A stretch of DNA of 39,398 bases, from assembly GCA_021298315.1 (NCBI GenBank), contig JAJTFC010000024.1, positions 1 through 39,398 of the forward strand, given 5' to 3'. Source of the stretch: Planctomycetaceae bacterium. Its GTDB lineage: Bacteria; Planctomycetota; Planctomycetia; Pirellulales; Pirellulaceae. Positions 8,982 to 16,883 of the stretch are shown piece after piece. The notes beneath the pieces are model-generated. The model made no database searches and had not been told where the DNA came from. It saw nothing but the letters and a program-made list of their open reading frames with translations. The translations under genes were made by a program, and so were the position numbers. Position 1 is the first letter of the stretch, and each line of letters opens with the position of its first letter.

Positions 8982-10658
8982 ATGAGTGTAGTAGATCGTC
9001 CTTTAGCATCACCGGGATACAGTGAAGCGGACAGCTATCCAACGCACCACTTCCTGAATCACAGTCACGGAATCCTGAGTTGGGCCCTTACGCTCGACCA
9101 CAAACGGATCGGTTTGATGTACCTTGTCGGTGTGATGTCCTCGTTTGCTCTCGGGGGCCTATTTGCACTGATGATTCGTATCCACCTTTGGAACTTCCAA
9201 GATGGTTGGTTGAGCAACAAGACATACAACCAAGTCTTCACGCTCCACGGCGCGATCATGGTTTTCTTGTTCATCATTCCGAGCATCCCTGCGGCGTTAG
9301 GTAATTTTTTGTTGCCGATCATGCTCGGCACGAAAGACGTAGCCTTTCCGAGACTCAATTTGATGAGTTTCTACCTTTGGATCACCGGTTTGGTGTTCTT
9401 CCTTGCGGCCCTGTCGATCACAGGACTCGACACGGGTTGGACCTTCTACACACCCTACAGCATCGACACCCAGCAAGGCGGTGCGGTCCTGGCTGCAACC
9501 TTTGGGGTGTTTGTGCTCGGGTTTAGCTCGATCTTTACGGGCTTGAATTTCATCGTCACGATCAACACGATGCGTCCACCCGGGATGTCCTGGTTCCGCA
9601 TGCCTCTCTTTTTGTGGGCGCTCTATTCGACATCGATTATCCAAGTTCTCGCGACTCCAGTTCTCGGGATCACTGTTTTGTTGCTCTCGGCCGAGAGGTT
9701 GCTTGGAATCGGGATTTTCGATCCTAAACTCAATGGGGATCCGGTTACGTTCCAACACTTTTTCTGGTTCTATTCCCACCCCGCCGTTTACATCATGATT
9801 TTGCCAGCGATGGGTATCATCAGCGAACTCATGAGTGTTCACTGCCACAAAGGGATCTTCGGCTACCGAATGATCGCTTACAGCTCCATCGCGATTGCGT
9901 TGTTTGGATTTCTGGTATGGGGTCACCACATGTTCACTTCGGGCATGGCAGACGTCACAGCGGTCGTCTTCAGTGCGCTTACGTTCACGGTGTCGATTCC
10001 TTCGGCGATTAAGGTGTTTAACTGGCTGGGGACGATGTATCAAGGGACGGTGTCACTCAATACGCCGATGCTCTATGCCTTGGCCTTCATTTTCCTTTTT
10101 ACCATCGGTGGTCTAACGGGTCTCCCGCTCGGAGCACTCTCTACAGACATGCACTTCCATGACACTTACTTCGTTGTTGCACACTTCCACTATGTGATGA
10201 TGGGTGGAACGCTCGTAGCATTCCTAGGTGGTGTATTCCACTGGTGGCCTAAAATGACCGGCAGAATGTTCAACGACAAGCTAGGGATCGTTTCAGCGAT
10301 CATCGTGTTTGTTGGATTTAACCTAACATTCCTTCCGCAGTTTGTTCTGGGTTCACGCGGAATGCCCCGACGGTATGCGACTTACCTACCTGAGTTTCAG
10401 CCATTGCACCAACTGTCGACCATCGGATCGCTTACCCTGGGCTCAGGATTGCTCCTGGCACTTATCGTTCTGCTGATGTCGTTGGTCAACGGCAAGAAGG
10501 CACCACGGAATCCTTGGGGAGGCGCGACACTCGAGTGGGAGTGTGCATCACCACCACCTCATGACAACTTCTCGTCAGCACCGACCGTTGGAGATCCTTA
10601 CGATTTCTCCAATATCGAATACGACGGGAAGACGGGTGGATACGTCAAACGCGCGTAG
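8982..10658 (+). CDS. coxA: Cytochrome c oxidase subunit I, A2-type heme-copper oxidase
   Basis: 558-residue catalytic subunit with about 12 membrane helices. Metal ligands are all visible: His89 (FTLHGAIM, heme a), His266 with Tyr270 (YSHPAVY, CuB and the cross-linked Tyr), His315/His316 (GHHMF, CuB), His401 (heme a3) and His403 (heme a) in VVAHFHYVM. The YSHPAVY sequence in place of HPEVY means that the helix-VI D-channel Glu is missing and the YS signature of A2-type oxidases is present, as in known caa3 enzymes. It reduces O2 to water and pumps protons. It is flanked by coxB and coxC in the usual order. The length is normal for the family. Confidence 0.96.
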   Translation: MSVVDRPLASPGYSEADSYPTHHFLNHSHGILSWALTLDHKRIGLMYLVGVMSSFALGGLFALMIRIHLWNFQDGWLSNKTYNQVFTLHGAIMVFLFIIPSIPAALGNFLLPIMLGTKDVAFPRLNLMSFYLWITGLVFFLAALSITGLDTGWTFYTPYSIDTQQGGAVLAATFGVFVLGFSSIFTGLNFIVTINTMRPPGMSWFRMPLFLWALYSTSIIQVLATPVLGITVLLLSAERLLGIGIFDPKLNGDPVTFQHFFWFYSHPAVYIMILPAMGIISELMSVHCHKGIFGYRMIAYSSIAIALFGFLVWGHHMFTSGMADVTAVVFSALTFTVSIPSAIKVFNWLGTMYQGTVSLNTPMLYALAFIFLFTIGGLTGLPLGALSTDMHFHDTYFVVAHFHYVMMGGTLVAFLGGVFHWWPKMTGRMFNDKLGIVSAIIVFVGFNLTFLPQFVLGSRGMPRRYATYLPEFQPLHQLSTIGSLTLGSGLLLALIVLLMSLVNGKKAPRNPWGGATLEWECASPPPHDNFSSAPTVGDPYDFSNIEYDGKTGGYVKRA

Positions 10659-10705
10659 ATCCGCAGGCCTTTCGATAACCCGCACGAATTTTTCTAGCTA
10701 AGAAC

Positions 10706-11821
10706 ATGACAGCCATTCAAGATACCCACATTCCAAATCACGAAGCTGGCCACGCTGATGATCACCATCATGAGCATCCAAGTTGGTTGGCGCACCATTT
10801 CGACGATGCCGAGCAGCAGTTCGACTCAGGTAAGCTTGGAATGTGGCTGTTTTTGGTGACTGAAGTGCTGTTCTTCAGCGGGATGTTTTGTGCGTACGCG
10901 TTGTACCGCAATCGTAACCCAGAAGTGTTCGAGTTTTGTAGTTCGTTCTTGAACGAAAAACTTGGAGCGATCAACACGGGTGTATTGCTCTTCAGTTCGC
11001 TAACCATGGCGTGGGCGGTTCGAGCCGCGCAACTTAGACAGCACCAGTTGCTCGTTGGAATGCTCGGTGCCACGTTGGGTTGTGCTGCGATCTTTTTGGG
11101 GGTTAAGTCTGTCGAATATTCTCATAAGTGGGAGTTGGGTCTTCTTCCTGGAAGATTCTACGTTCCTCAAATCGAGGGGCACCATGGAGCCCACCATGGC
11201 TATCTCGAAATGCTCTGCATCGTTCCAGCGATAGTTACGGTTCTGTGCGCTGCTTATGCAGTTTTCTCTTGGGCGATCAAGTCGACTTTCCACCAACAAG
11301 TCTCCGGCCCACTGCTTACCGCTGCTCTTTGTTTCTTCGTTGGAGTGTTTTTAGGTCAATACCTTGAGGCACAAGAAGAAGCGACGAAAGGGCACGCAAA
11401 TCATCACGAGCACCACATGTCGGTTCAAGGTCACATCGACCACGACTCACACGATCATGCCGCTGCGTCCGATACCCACGAGCATGACCATGGCAGTGCA
11501 CCGGCACCTGTAGCAGCGGTCGCATCCTCAGGAGGTTCGTCGGATGTTTACGTGGATTCCAAGGAATTGGCGACTCCAAAACCGAACGTCAACAAGAGCA
11601 CTATGGCCGGGTTGTTCTTTAGCATTTATTATTGCATGACCGGTGTGCATGCCGTCCACATCATCGGAGGGATGATTGTAATCAGTTGGCTGATCGTCAA
11701 GGCGGCGCGACATGAGTTCCACGAGCAGTATTTCGGTCCAGTCGATAACGTTGGGCTTTATTGGCACTTGGTCGACTTTATCTGGATTTATCTGTTCCCA
11801 CTCCTGTACCTAATCACCTAA
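10706..11821 (+). CDS. coxC: Cytochrome c oxidase subunit III with an internal His-rich insertion
   Basis: 371 residues. The ends match a five-helix caa3-type subunit III: LGMWLFLVTEVLFFSGMFCAY (about 44-64), the helix at 88-108, the helix at 114-134, then GLFFSIYYCMTGVHAVHII (302-320) and GLYWHLVDFIWIYLFPLLYL (350-369). Between the third and fourth canonical helices lies about 150 extra residues (about 145-297). It has a His pair near 159-164, two additional hydrophobic helices (about 167-191 and 201-219), a very His-rich loop (about 230-262) and an Ala/Pro/Ser linker. The N-terminus is also His-rich (residues 8-31). The even number of added helices would keep the topology. Subunit III stabilises the catalytic core and proton uptake; the insertion's role is unknown. 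Confidence 0.93.
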   Translation: MTAIQDTHIPNHEAGHADDHHHEHPSWLAHHFDDAEQQFDSGKLGMWLFLVTEVLFFSGMFCAYALYRNRNPEVFEFCSSFLNEKLGAINTGVLLFSSLTMAWAVRAAQLRQHQLLVGMLGATLGCAAIFLGVKSVEYSHKWELGLLPGRFYVPQIEGHHGAHHGYLEMLCIVPAIVTVLCAAYAVFSWAIKSTFHQQVSGPLLTAALCFFVGVFLGQYLEAQEEATKGHANHHEHHMSVQGHIDHDSHDHAAASDTHEHDHGSAPAPVAAVASSGGSSDVYVDSKELATPKPNVNKSTMAGLFFSIYYCMTGVHAVHIIGGMIVISWLIVKAARHEFHEQYFGPVDNVGLYWHLVDFIWIYLFPLLYLIT

Positions 11822-11880
11822 TTGTTCGCTCAGTAAATTACTGCGAAATTTGGAACATCACCTGCACGATTGAACTGAAA

Positions 11881-12339
11881 ATGGCTCAAACAACTGCACA
11901 CAACGAACAAGCTCACAACCATCACGATACGGGACATGGGCATGGCGGACATGGCCACGGTGATCACCATGGTTTTTCGCACCCGATGCCAATTTGGATG
12001 CTGCTGTCAGTGTTCTTCGCTTTGTTGGTGCTCACCGGCCTGACGGTGTACCAATCCACTTTCGATTTGGGCAACGCGGAAATTTGGATGTCGCTTACGA
12101 TTGCGACGGTCAAGGCTGCCTTGGTCATCTTGTTTTTCATGCACTTGCTTTGGGATAAGCCGCTCAACGCAATCGTTATCCTTGGAAGTCTCATCTTTGT
12201 GGCCCTCTTCCTAGGATTTACTCTCATGGATGCCGAAGGGTACCGCGAAAACCTGCTCTACGACTCTGTCAATGATCCCCGAGTGACCCAGCAGGTTGAC
12301 GCGGCGACTCCGACTGCAGCACCTGCGGCTTTGAAGTAG
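11881..12339 (+). CDS. Cytochrome c oxidase subunit IV (prokaryotic, CoxD/CtaF-like)
   Basis: 152 residues from the ATG at 11881; the frame is open further upstream into coxC, but that part has no membrane or family character. Residues ~6-40 are an extreme His/Gly-rich leader (repeats of HGHGG and HGDHHG type). Three hydrophobic helices follow, including PIWMLLSVFFALLVLTGLTV, the helix around ATVKAALVILFFMHLLWD and the helix around VILGSLIFVALFLGFTLMD. The KAxLVILFFMHL stretch is typical of bacterial cytochrome oxidase subunit IV. This small subunit supports assembly or stability of subunit I. It is the last gene of the oxidase operon and a strong inverted repeat follows at once. The hydrophilic C-terminus is unremarkable. 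Confidence 0.9.
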   Translation: MAQTTAHNEQAHNHHDTGHGHGGHGHGDHHGFSHPMPIWMLLSVFFALLVLTGLTVYQSTFDLGNAEIWMSLTIATVKAALVILFFMHLLWDKPLNAIVILGSLIFVALFLGFTLMDAEGYRENLLYDSVNDPRVTQQVDAATPTAAPAALK

Positions 12340-12344
12340 GATTG

Positions 12345-12365
12345 CCTAAGCGAATCTCGCTTAGG
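12345..12365 (+). terminator. Inverted repeat closing the ACIII-oxidase operon
   Basis: A perfect 9-bp inverted repeat (CCTAAGCGA / TCGCTTAGG, 3-nt loop) starts 5 nt after the subunit IV stop. No clear T-run follows, so it may be a processing or pausing hairpin rather than a classic intrinsic terminator. Its place at the end of the operon supports a 3'-end role. Confidence 0.55.
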
Positions 12366-12443
12366 ATAAGCGTTTGCTCATGACGTTTGGGCAATGCCTC
12401 GCTACATTACCGGTGGTATTTTCCTCCTCCCCGGTGATTTCTA

Positions 12444-13172
12444 ATGCCAGCAACCAGTAAAGAGATCCAGTTCCTCGAAGGCAGGCAGTCTCGACGCAAG
12501 GAATTCTATTTCACACTCAAGGTAGCTTGGGAGTTCATCAAGGGGTTTAGAACCCTGCACTTCGTCGGACCTTGCATCACTATCTTTGGCTCGGCCCGCT
12601 TGGGTGAAAAGACGCCCGAGTACCAGCAAACCGTCGAGATAGCTGGCAAGATTTCTCAGTTGGGTTTTACGATCATGACCGGTGGTGGACCTGGGATCAT
12701 GGAGGCTGCCAATCGCGGGGCCAGAGAGGTTGGTGGGAGAAGCGTCGGTGTAAACATCGAGTTGCCTTTCGAGCAGAAACCCAATCCTTATTTGGATCGG
12801 TCCGTCGATATCCGTTACTTTTTTGTGCGCAAGGTATTGTTGTTAAAGTACTCCTATGGCTTTGTCATCATGCCCGGGGGATTTGGAACGCTTGATGAGT
12901 TTTTCGAAACTATCACTCTGATTCAGACCAAAAAAATTTCTCAGTTTCCCATCGTTATCATGGATCGAGAGTACCATACGAAACTGATGGAGTACATTGA
13001 TCGTATGGTCGAGCAGGGAACGGTATCTCCGAGCGACCGCGATTTGTACCTCTATACCGATTCGGTCGACGAAGCGGTAAAGTACTTGCACGAAAATACG
13101 ATTGATGAGTATCAATTGAAGAAAGAAGCCAAGAAGTGGAAGCCTTTTGGTTGGCTCTTCGAGAAGTCTTAG
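12444..13172 (+). CDS. LOG-family (TIGR00730) Rossmann-fold protein
   Basis: 242 residues of the lysine-decarboxylase-like/LOG family. Characterised members hydrolyse nucleoside 5'-monophosphates to release the base, for example cytokinin riboside monophosphate or AMP. Visible motifs are the Rossmann start ITIFGSARL (46-53), the phosphate-binding MTGGGPGIMEAANRGA (78-93) and the signature PGGFGTLDE (144-152), which carries the catalytic Glu. The N-terminal ~40 residues are an extra helical lead. It starts with an ATG, with no strong ribosome-binding site, about 80 nt after the oxidase-operon hairpin. The next gene starts 33 nt downstream on the same strand. The family is certain; the substrate in this organism cannot be told from the sequence. 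Confidence 0.9.
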   Translation: MPATSKEIQFLEGRQSRRKEFYFTLKVAWEFIKGFRTLHFVGPCITIFGSARLGEKTPEYQQTVEIAGKISQLGFTIMTGGGPGIMEAANRGAREVGGRSVGVNIELPFEQKPNPYLDRSVDIRYFFVRKVLLLKYSYGFVIMPGGFGTLDEFFETITLIQTKKISQFPIVIMDREYHTKLMEYIDRMVEQGTVSPSDRDLYLYTDSVDEAVKYLHENTIDEYQLKKEAKKWKPFGWLFEKS

Positions 13173-13205
13173 GCACTCCGAGTAAACGTCAAACGAGGCT
13201 GTATC

Positions 13206-13985
13206 TTGTCCGCAATACGAGTTGGAATCCAACTAGCCGGTTTACGGCTTGGGTTCCGTCAAGCTTTGGAGGCCGCATCGAGGCTCAAGGCTGATGCGAT
13301 CGAGATCGATGCGAGAACCGAGGTTCATCCTGGCGATATGTCGGGGAGCGCCTTGCGTCAATTGCGCAAGTTGCTCGATGATTTGAACCTGCGGGTTGCC
13401 TCAGTTCGATTCGCGACGAGTCGTGGCTATGACACGACCGAGGAGCTCGATCGCAGGATCGAAGGAACCAAAAAAGCGATGAAGCTCGCTTATGATCTCG
13501 GAGCCAATACCGTCGTCAACAGCGCCGGTTACATTGATCCCGAACCAGATGCACCTTCGCGCCAGGTATTGAGAGGGGTGCTTTCGGATCTTGGTAAGTA
13601 TTCGCATCAAGTGGGTGCGATGTTAGCACTCGAGACTGGTGCTGAGTCGTTATCGACCCTGGGAGAATTGGTGGATTCTCTGCCCGAGGCTTCGATAGGC
13701 ATCACCTTAAACCCGGGCAATCTAATTGTGAATGGGTTTGGCTTGGACGATCTGCCAAAGGTGGCCAAGTATGTGCTGCTTGTTCATGCCAAGGATGGGC
13801 TACCGGATCGGGCAAGAGGGCGGGGTACGCAGGTGCCGCTTGGTCGAGGTATAGCGGAATTCCCGAGGATCATCGCCTCACTGGCAGAGCATTCTTTTAG
13901 TGGCTGCTATATTGTGGAGAGGGATATGGCTCCGGATCCGGTTGCCGAGTTCGGGGCTTCGATCAAGTATTTACGAAGCTTGTAG
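13206..13985 (+). CDS. Sugar phosphate isomerase/epimerase-like TIM-barrel protein
   Basis: 259 residues of the xylose-isomerase-like TIM barrel family (AP endonuclease 2 superfamily). Strand-end residues typical of the divalent-metal site are visible: Glu in MLALETG, Asn in ITLNPGN, His in LLVHAKDG and Glu in CYIVERD. The start is a TTG at 13206; no better ATG lies near the N-terminal IRVGIQLAGLRL strand, so the TTG is preferred. It follows the LOG gene by 33 nt and precedes a small exported protein by 16 nt, suggesting a short operon. Planctomycetes hold many paralogues of this family acting on varied sugars and polyols, and the substrate is not predictable here. Cytoplasmic; no signal peptide. 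Confidence 0.85.
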   Translation: MSAIRVGIQLAGLRLGFRQALEAASRLKADAIEIDARTEVHPGDMSGSALRQLRKLLDDLNLRVASVRFATSRGYDTTEELDRRIEGTKKAMKLAYDLGANTVVNSAGYIDPEPDAPSRQVLRGVLSDLGKYSHQVGAMLALETGAESLSTLGELVDSLPEASIGITLNPGNLIVNGFGLDDLPKVAKYVLLVHAKDGLPDRARGRGTQVPLGRGIAEFPRIIASLAEHSFSGCYIVERDMAPDPVAEFGASIKYLRSL

Positions 13986-14001
13986 GATAATCAGGAGAAA
14001 C

Positions 14002-14526
14002 ATGATGCAACGTCTTGGCATAAACCCCATGGGTGGTTGGCTCGCCGCTAGTTTTTTGCTCGTAGTCGCATTCGGCTTTTTGAGCTTACAAATCGATCGC
14101 GTCGGCTTGGCTCAAGAGCAGAGCAAGGGAGCCAAACCACCGATCGAGGAATTTGAGAAATACCTATCGAATTCCGTCCTCACGGGCTCTTTCACCCTCG
14201 ATGGCCAACCCTTGAGCAAACTTGAGGAGGAGCGTTACGAGATCAAGAGCGCCAAGAAGCTCGATGGTGACGACGATCTTTGGGAGATCAAGACGCGAAT
14301 CAAATATGGGAACAAGGATTTGACGGTTCCGGTGGTCGTTACTCTCCAGTGGGTGGGTCGAACGCCCATGATCGTCCTTGATTCGGTTACAATACCTGGA
14401 CTTGGAACCTTCTCAGCACGTGTTGTTTTTCACGACCGCAAGTACGCTGGTACTTGGAAGCACGATAACGTAGGTGGACACCTCTTTGGACGTGTGGAGC
14501 CTGCTGGCGAGCCATCCAAGCCTTAA
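14002..14526 (+). CDS. Small exported protein of unknown function
   Basis: 174 residues from the ATG at 14002 (a second Met follows directly); an AGGAGA ribosome-binding site lies just upstream and supports this start over the longer frame. An N-terminal signal peptide or anchor covers about residues 10-36 (WLAASFLLVVAFGFL, then a likely cleavage after GLAQ). The mature part begins with a sequence beginning KPPIEEFEKYL and is otherwise a beta-rich domain with alternating Lys/Asp/Val strands: SFTLDGQPLSKLEEERYEI, the DDLWEIKTRIKYG region, TVPVVVTLQWVGRTPMI and the FSARVVFHDRKYAGTWKHD region. This pattern recalls small beta-barrel domains of the lipocalin type, but no family is claimed. It lies 16 nt after the isomerase gene and 52 nt before the epimerase gene, and is probably periplasmic. 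Confidence 0.78.
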   Translation: MMQRLGINPMGGWLAASFLLVVAFGFLSLQIDRVGLAQEQSKGAKPPIEEFEKYLSNSVLTGSFTLDGQPLSKLEEERYEIKSAKKLDGDDDLWEIKTRIKYGNKDLTVPVVVTLQWVGRTPMIVLDSVTIPGLGTFSARVVFHDRKYAGTWKHDNVGGHLFGRVEPAGEPSKP

Positions 14527-14578
14527 TTTTTTTCCCGAAGTCACCCGATTTAGCACTACCTCTTCGATCTGATCCAAA

Positions 14579-15736
14579 ATGAAACTTACACGACGATCCG
14601 TTCAAATGTTTTTGGTTGCAAGCGCTGGGATTGCCTTGTGGGCCCAGTGTGCTAGCAGCAATGTTTTTGCAAAAGAGAATGAACCTGCAACACCTATGGC
14701 TATCGATAAGAAACCTTTTGGAAAGACTCCCGACGGCAAGTCCGTTACTTTGTACACGTTGACTAACGACTCGGGGAATACCGTTGAGCTCATCGACTAC
14801 GGTGCTATCGTGGTTTCGATTAATGTTCCAGACAAATCGGGCAAAAAGACGAACGTCACGGCAGGTTTTACAAGCCTCGACGGATACCTGCAGCGTCATC
14901 CTTATTTTGGAGCTACCGTTGGCCGTTTTTGCAATCGGATCGCCAAAGGCAAGTTCACTCTCGATGGCAAAACCTATAGCTTGGCTACCAACAACGGTCC
15001 GAATCACTTGCACGGTGGCGAAGTTGGGTTCGATAAACGTATGTGGCAAGTCAGCGAGGTCAAAGGCGAGGGAAGTGTTGGCCTGAGGTTTACCTATGTG
15101 AGTCCCGATGGCGAAGAAGGTTATCCGGGTACTTTGACAACCATTGCAGAGTATCGCTGGGACAATAGCAACTCTTTGACTTTGGACCTAAGCGCAACGA
15201 CCGATAAAGCCACGGTCTTGAATCTGACCAATCATGCTTATTTCAATCTCGGTGGCGCAGGTTCAGGCACTATTCACAACCACGAGTTGACACTCGCTTG
15301 CGATCAGTATCTTCCGGTCGATGCCGATATGATCCCGACAGGCGTAATGGCTGATGTCAAAGGTACGCCGCTGGATTTCACTGCGGCCCACAAGATTGGA
15401 GAACGGATCGGTCAACTCAAAGCGACCAATGGTTATGATCATTGTTTCGTGGTAAGGGGCAAAGCGGGAGAGCTAAGGCCGACGGCCAAGGTGATCGATC
15501 CTGCCAGTGGACGTACGATGGAAATTAAAACCACTCAGCCTGGTGTGCAACTCTACACCGGCAATTTCCTCGATGGTGGGCCGGGCAATGCGGGTTATAA
15601 AACCCATGAAGCTTTCTGCTTAGAGACCCAGCATTATCCCGACGCACCGAATCAACCTGCTTTCCCGACATCGGTGCTCAAACCCAACGAAAAATTCCAT
15701 CAAGTAACGACATTTACGTTTGGCGTTGCCAAATAG
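14579..15736 (+). CDS. Exported aldose 1-epimerase (galactose mutarotase)
   Basis: 385-residue GalM-family enzyme that interconverts alpha and beta anomers of aldoses. An export signal covers residues 1-32, with a twin Arg (TRRSVQMFL) before a hydrophobic core, so Tat or Sec export is possible. Active-site residues in the usual order are Arg120 (GRFCNRIAKG), His145 (NHLHGGEVGFDKRMW), His219 (LTNHAYFNLGG, catalytic acid) and Glu349 (CLETQHYPDAPNQ, catalytic base). The length is normal for an exported family member. It probably handles sugars outside the cytoplasm. The gene converges on mch with only 13 nt between the two stops. Confidence 0.92.
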   Translation: MKLTRRSVQMFLVASAGIALWAQCASSNVFAKENEPATPMAIDKKPFGKTPDGKSVTLYTLTNDSGNTVELIDYGAIVVSINVPDKSGKKTNVTAGFTSLDGYLQRHPYFGATVGRFCNRIAKGKFTLDGKTYSLATNNGPNHLHGGEVGFDKRMWQVSEVKGEGSVGLRFTYVSPDGEEGYPGTLTTIAEYRWDNSNSLTLDLSATTDKATVLNLTNHAYFNLGGAGSGTIHNHELTLACDQYLPVDADMIPTGVMADVKGTPLDFTAAHKIGERIGQLKATNGYDHCFVVRGKAGELRPTAKVIDPASGRTMEIKTTQPGVQLYTGNFLDGGPGNAGYKTHEAFCLETQHYPDAPNQPAFPTSVLKPNEKFHQVTTFTFGVAK

Positions 15737-15749
15737 TGTTCGTCTAAGC

Positions 15750-16646
15750 TTAGGATAGAACCTTGTGCAAATAGAAATGATGGCGGCCTAGCTTGCCGCC
15801 ATAATTTCCTCCGGTGATTTTCACTACCCCGAGTTCTTTACCGCGATTGCAAACAGCGAGGATACCAACTCGCATCGCTTGTGCGATGGAATCGGGAGTC
15901 AGGCCGTCGATGACAAGCTCGAGGCAAGCGGTTGCTTGATCGACGATTGCGCTTGTTGTCTGATCTTGTAGTGTGGGGCAATACGCATCGTTGGTCGAGG
16001 CCTTCAGGGACTTGTATTTCGATCCTACCTTCGAGCCGCTTCGGGCAACACCGCCAGGGAACGGAGCGATGCAGCCGGGAACTTTCCGGATGGCTTCGAC
16101 TGCCTCTTGGCAAGCGTGCAGCGCGCCGTGGATGGATTTGGCTAAAACAAGAAAGTTTCCACCACCGACGGCTTTGGTGGCATAGACACATTCCTGGCAT
16201 ACGAACTCACCATCCATCACTGGGATGCGCCAGTATCGCTCGGATCCAATCCTCTTTGATATCTGTTTGCCATCGCCGAAATAACGAATGCGGGCTCCAA
16301 GGAGCATAGGTCGAGCGGAGGTAAGTCCTGCGAATACCGAAGTGCTCGGACAAGTTAGAACGCATTGGCCGATGCGTTTCTCGAGTTGTTTCTGAAGCGT
16401 TTCTTGATTGATGCTAAATGCCAGGACGGAGACCCCGGGACGACCGTCAGGAGTTTCCGATGGATCAACCGATGCTTCGATCCCCGCTTCGATCCCGCAG
16501 CCGATGACACTCGTGGCAAAACCTGTCATTGCTTCTGCCGCACGCATTGCCCAAGTCGCCTCGGCAGCTGTGATCACAAGCCTCGTGGCCGTCATATCGA
16601 AAGCTTCTGCGAAATTGTCGTCGATCGGGATTCCTTGAATTTCCAT
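15750..16646 (-). CDS. mch: Methenyltetrahydromethanopterin cyclohydrolase
   Basis: 298 residues from the ATG at 16646 (a TTG three codons upstream is the alternative). It converts N5,N10-methenyl-H4MPT to N5-formyl-H4MPT in the H4MPT-linked C1 pathway, an archaeal-type pathway that planctomycetes are known to share with methylotrophic proteobacteria. Recognisable segments are the N-terminal helix region, IGCGIEAGIEASVDPSETPD, the CPSTSVFAGL region, the ECVYATKAVGGGNFLVLAKS region and the C-terminal KITGGNYGGKLGRHHFYLH. It stands alone on the minus strand; no other H4MPT gene is in the window. It converges with the epimerase gene and diverges from the VWA gene across about 237 nt, which should hold both promoters. 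Confidence 0.92.
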   Translation of the reverse strand: MEIQGIPIDDNFAEAFDMTATRLVITAAEATWAMRAAEAMTGFATSVIGCGIEAGIEASVDPSETPDGRPGVSVLAFSINQETLQKQLEKRIGQCVLTCPSTSVFAGLTSARPMLLGARIRYFGDGKQISKRIGSERYWRIPVMDGEFVCQECVYATKAVGGGNFLVLAKSIHGALHACQEAVEAIRKVPGCIAPFPGGVARSGSKVGSKYKSLKASTNDAYCPTLQDQTTSAIVDQATACLELVIDGLTPDSIAQAMRVGILAVCNRGKELGVVKITGGNYGGKLGRHHFYLHKVLS

Positions 16647-16883
16647 GGATCGCAAACTGCAAGGGGTTTTCTTTAGGGTTGAAGGAGGTAGAGGAAACGG
16701 TTTGCGGGATTATTTTTTCCCAGGGAATCGAAAAAATGCCAACATCAAGGACAAATATGATCTGCCGTATGGCAATTACTACCCTTTTTCGACCATAATT
16801 GGGGATAGTGTTGATCTAATCCGGCACTTAAACCGCTCCGTCTTAGACCCAGCGTCCAACGACCATCCTATAAAGCATCAGTT

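Noticed and set aside
9297..10043. 248-codon minus-strand frame inside coxA
   Set aside because: Very Arg/Asp/His-rich with no domain, antisense to heme-ligand regions of coxA; a codon-bias shadow.
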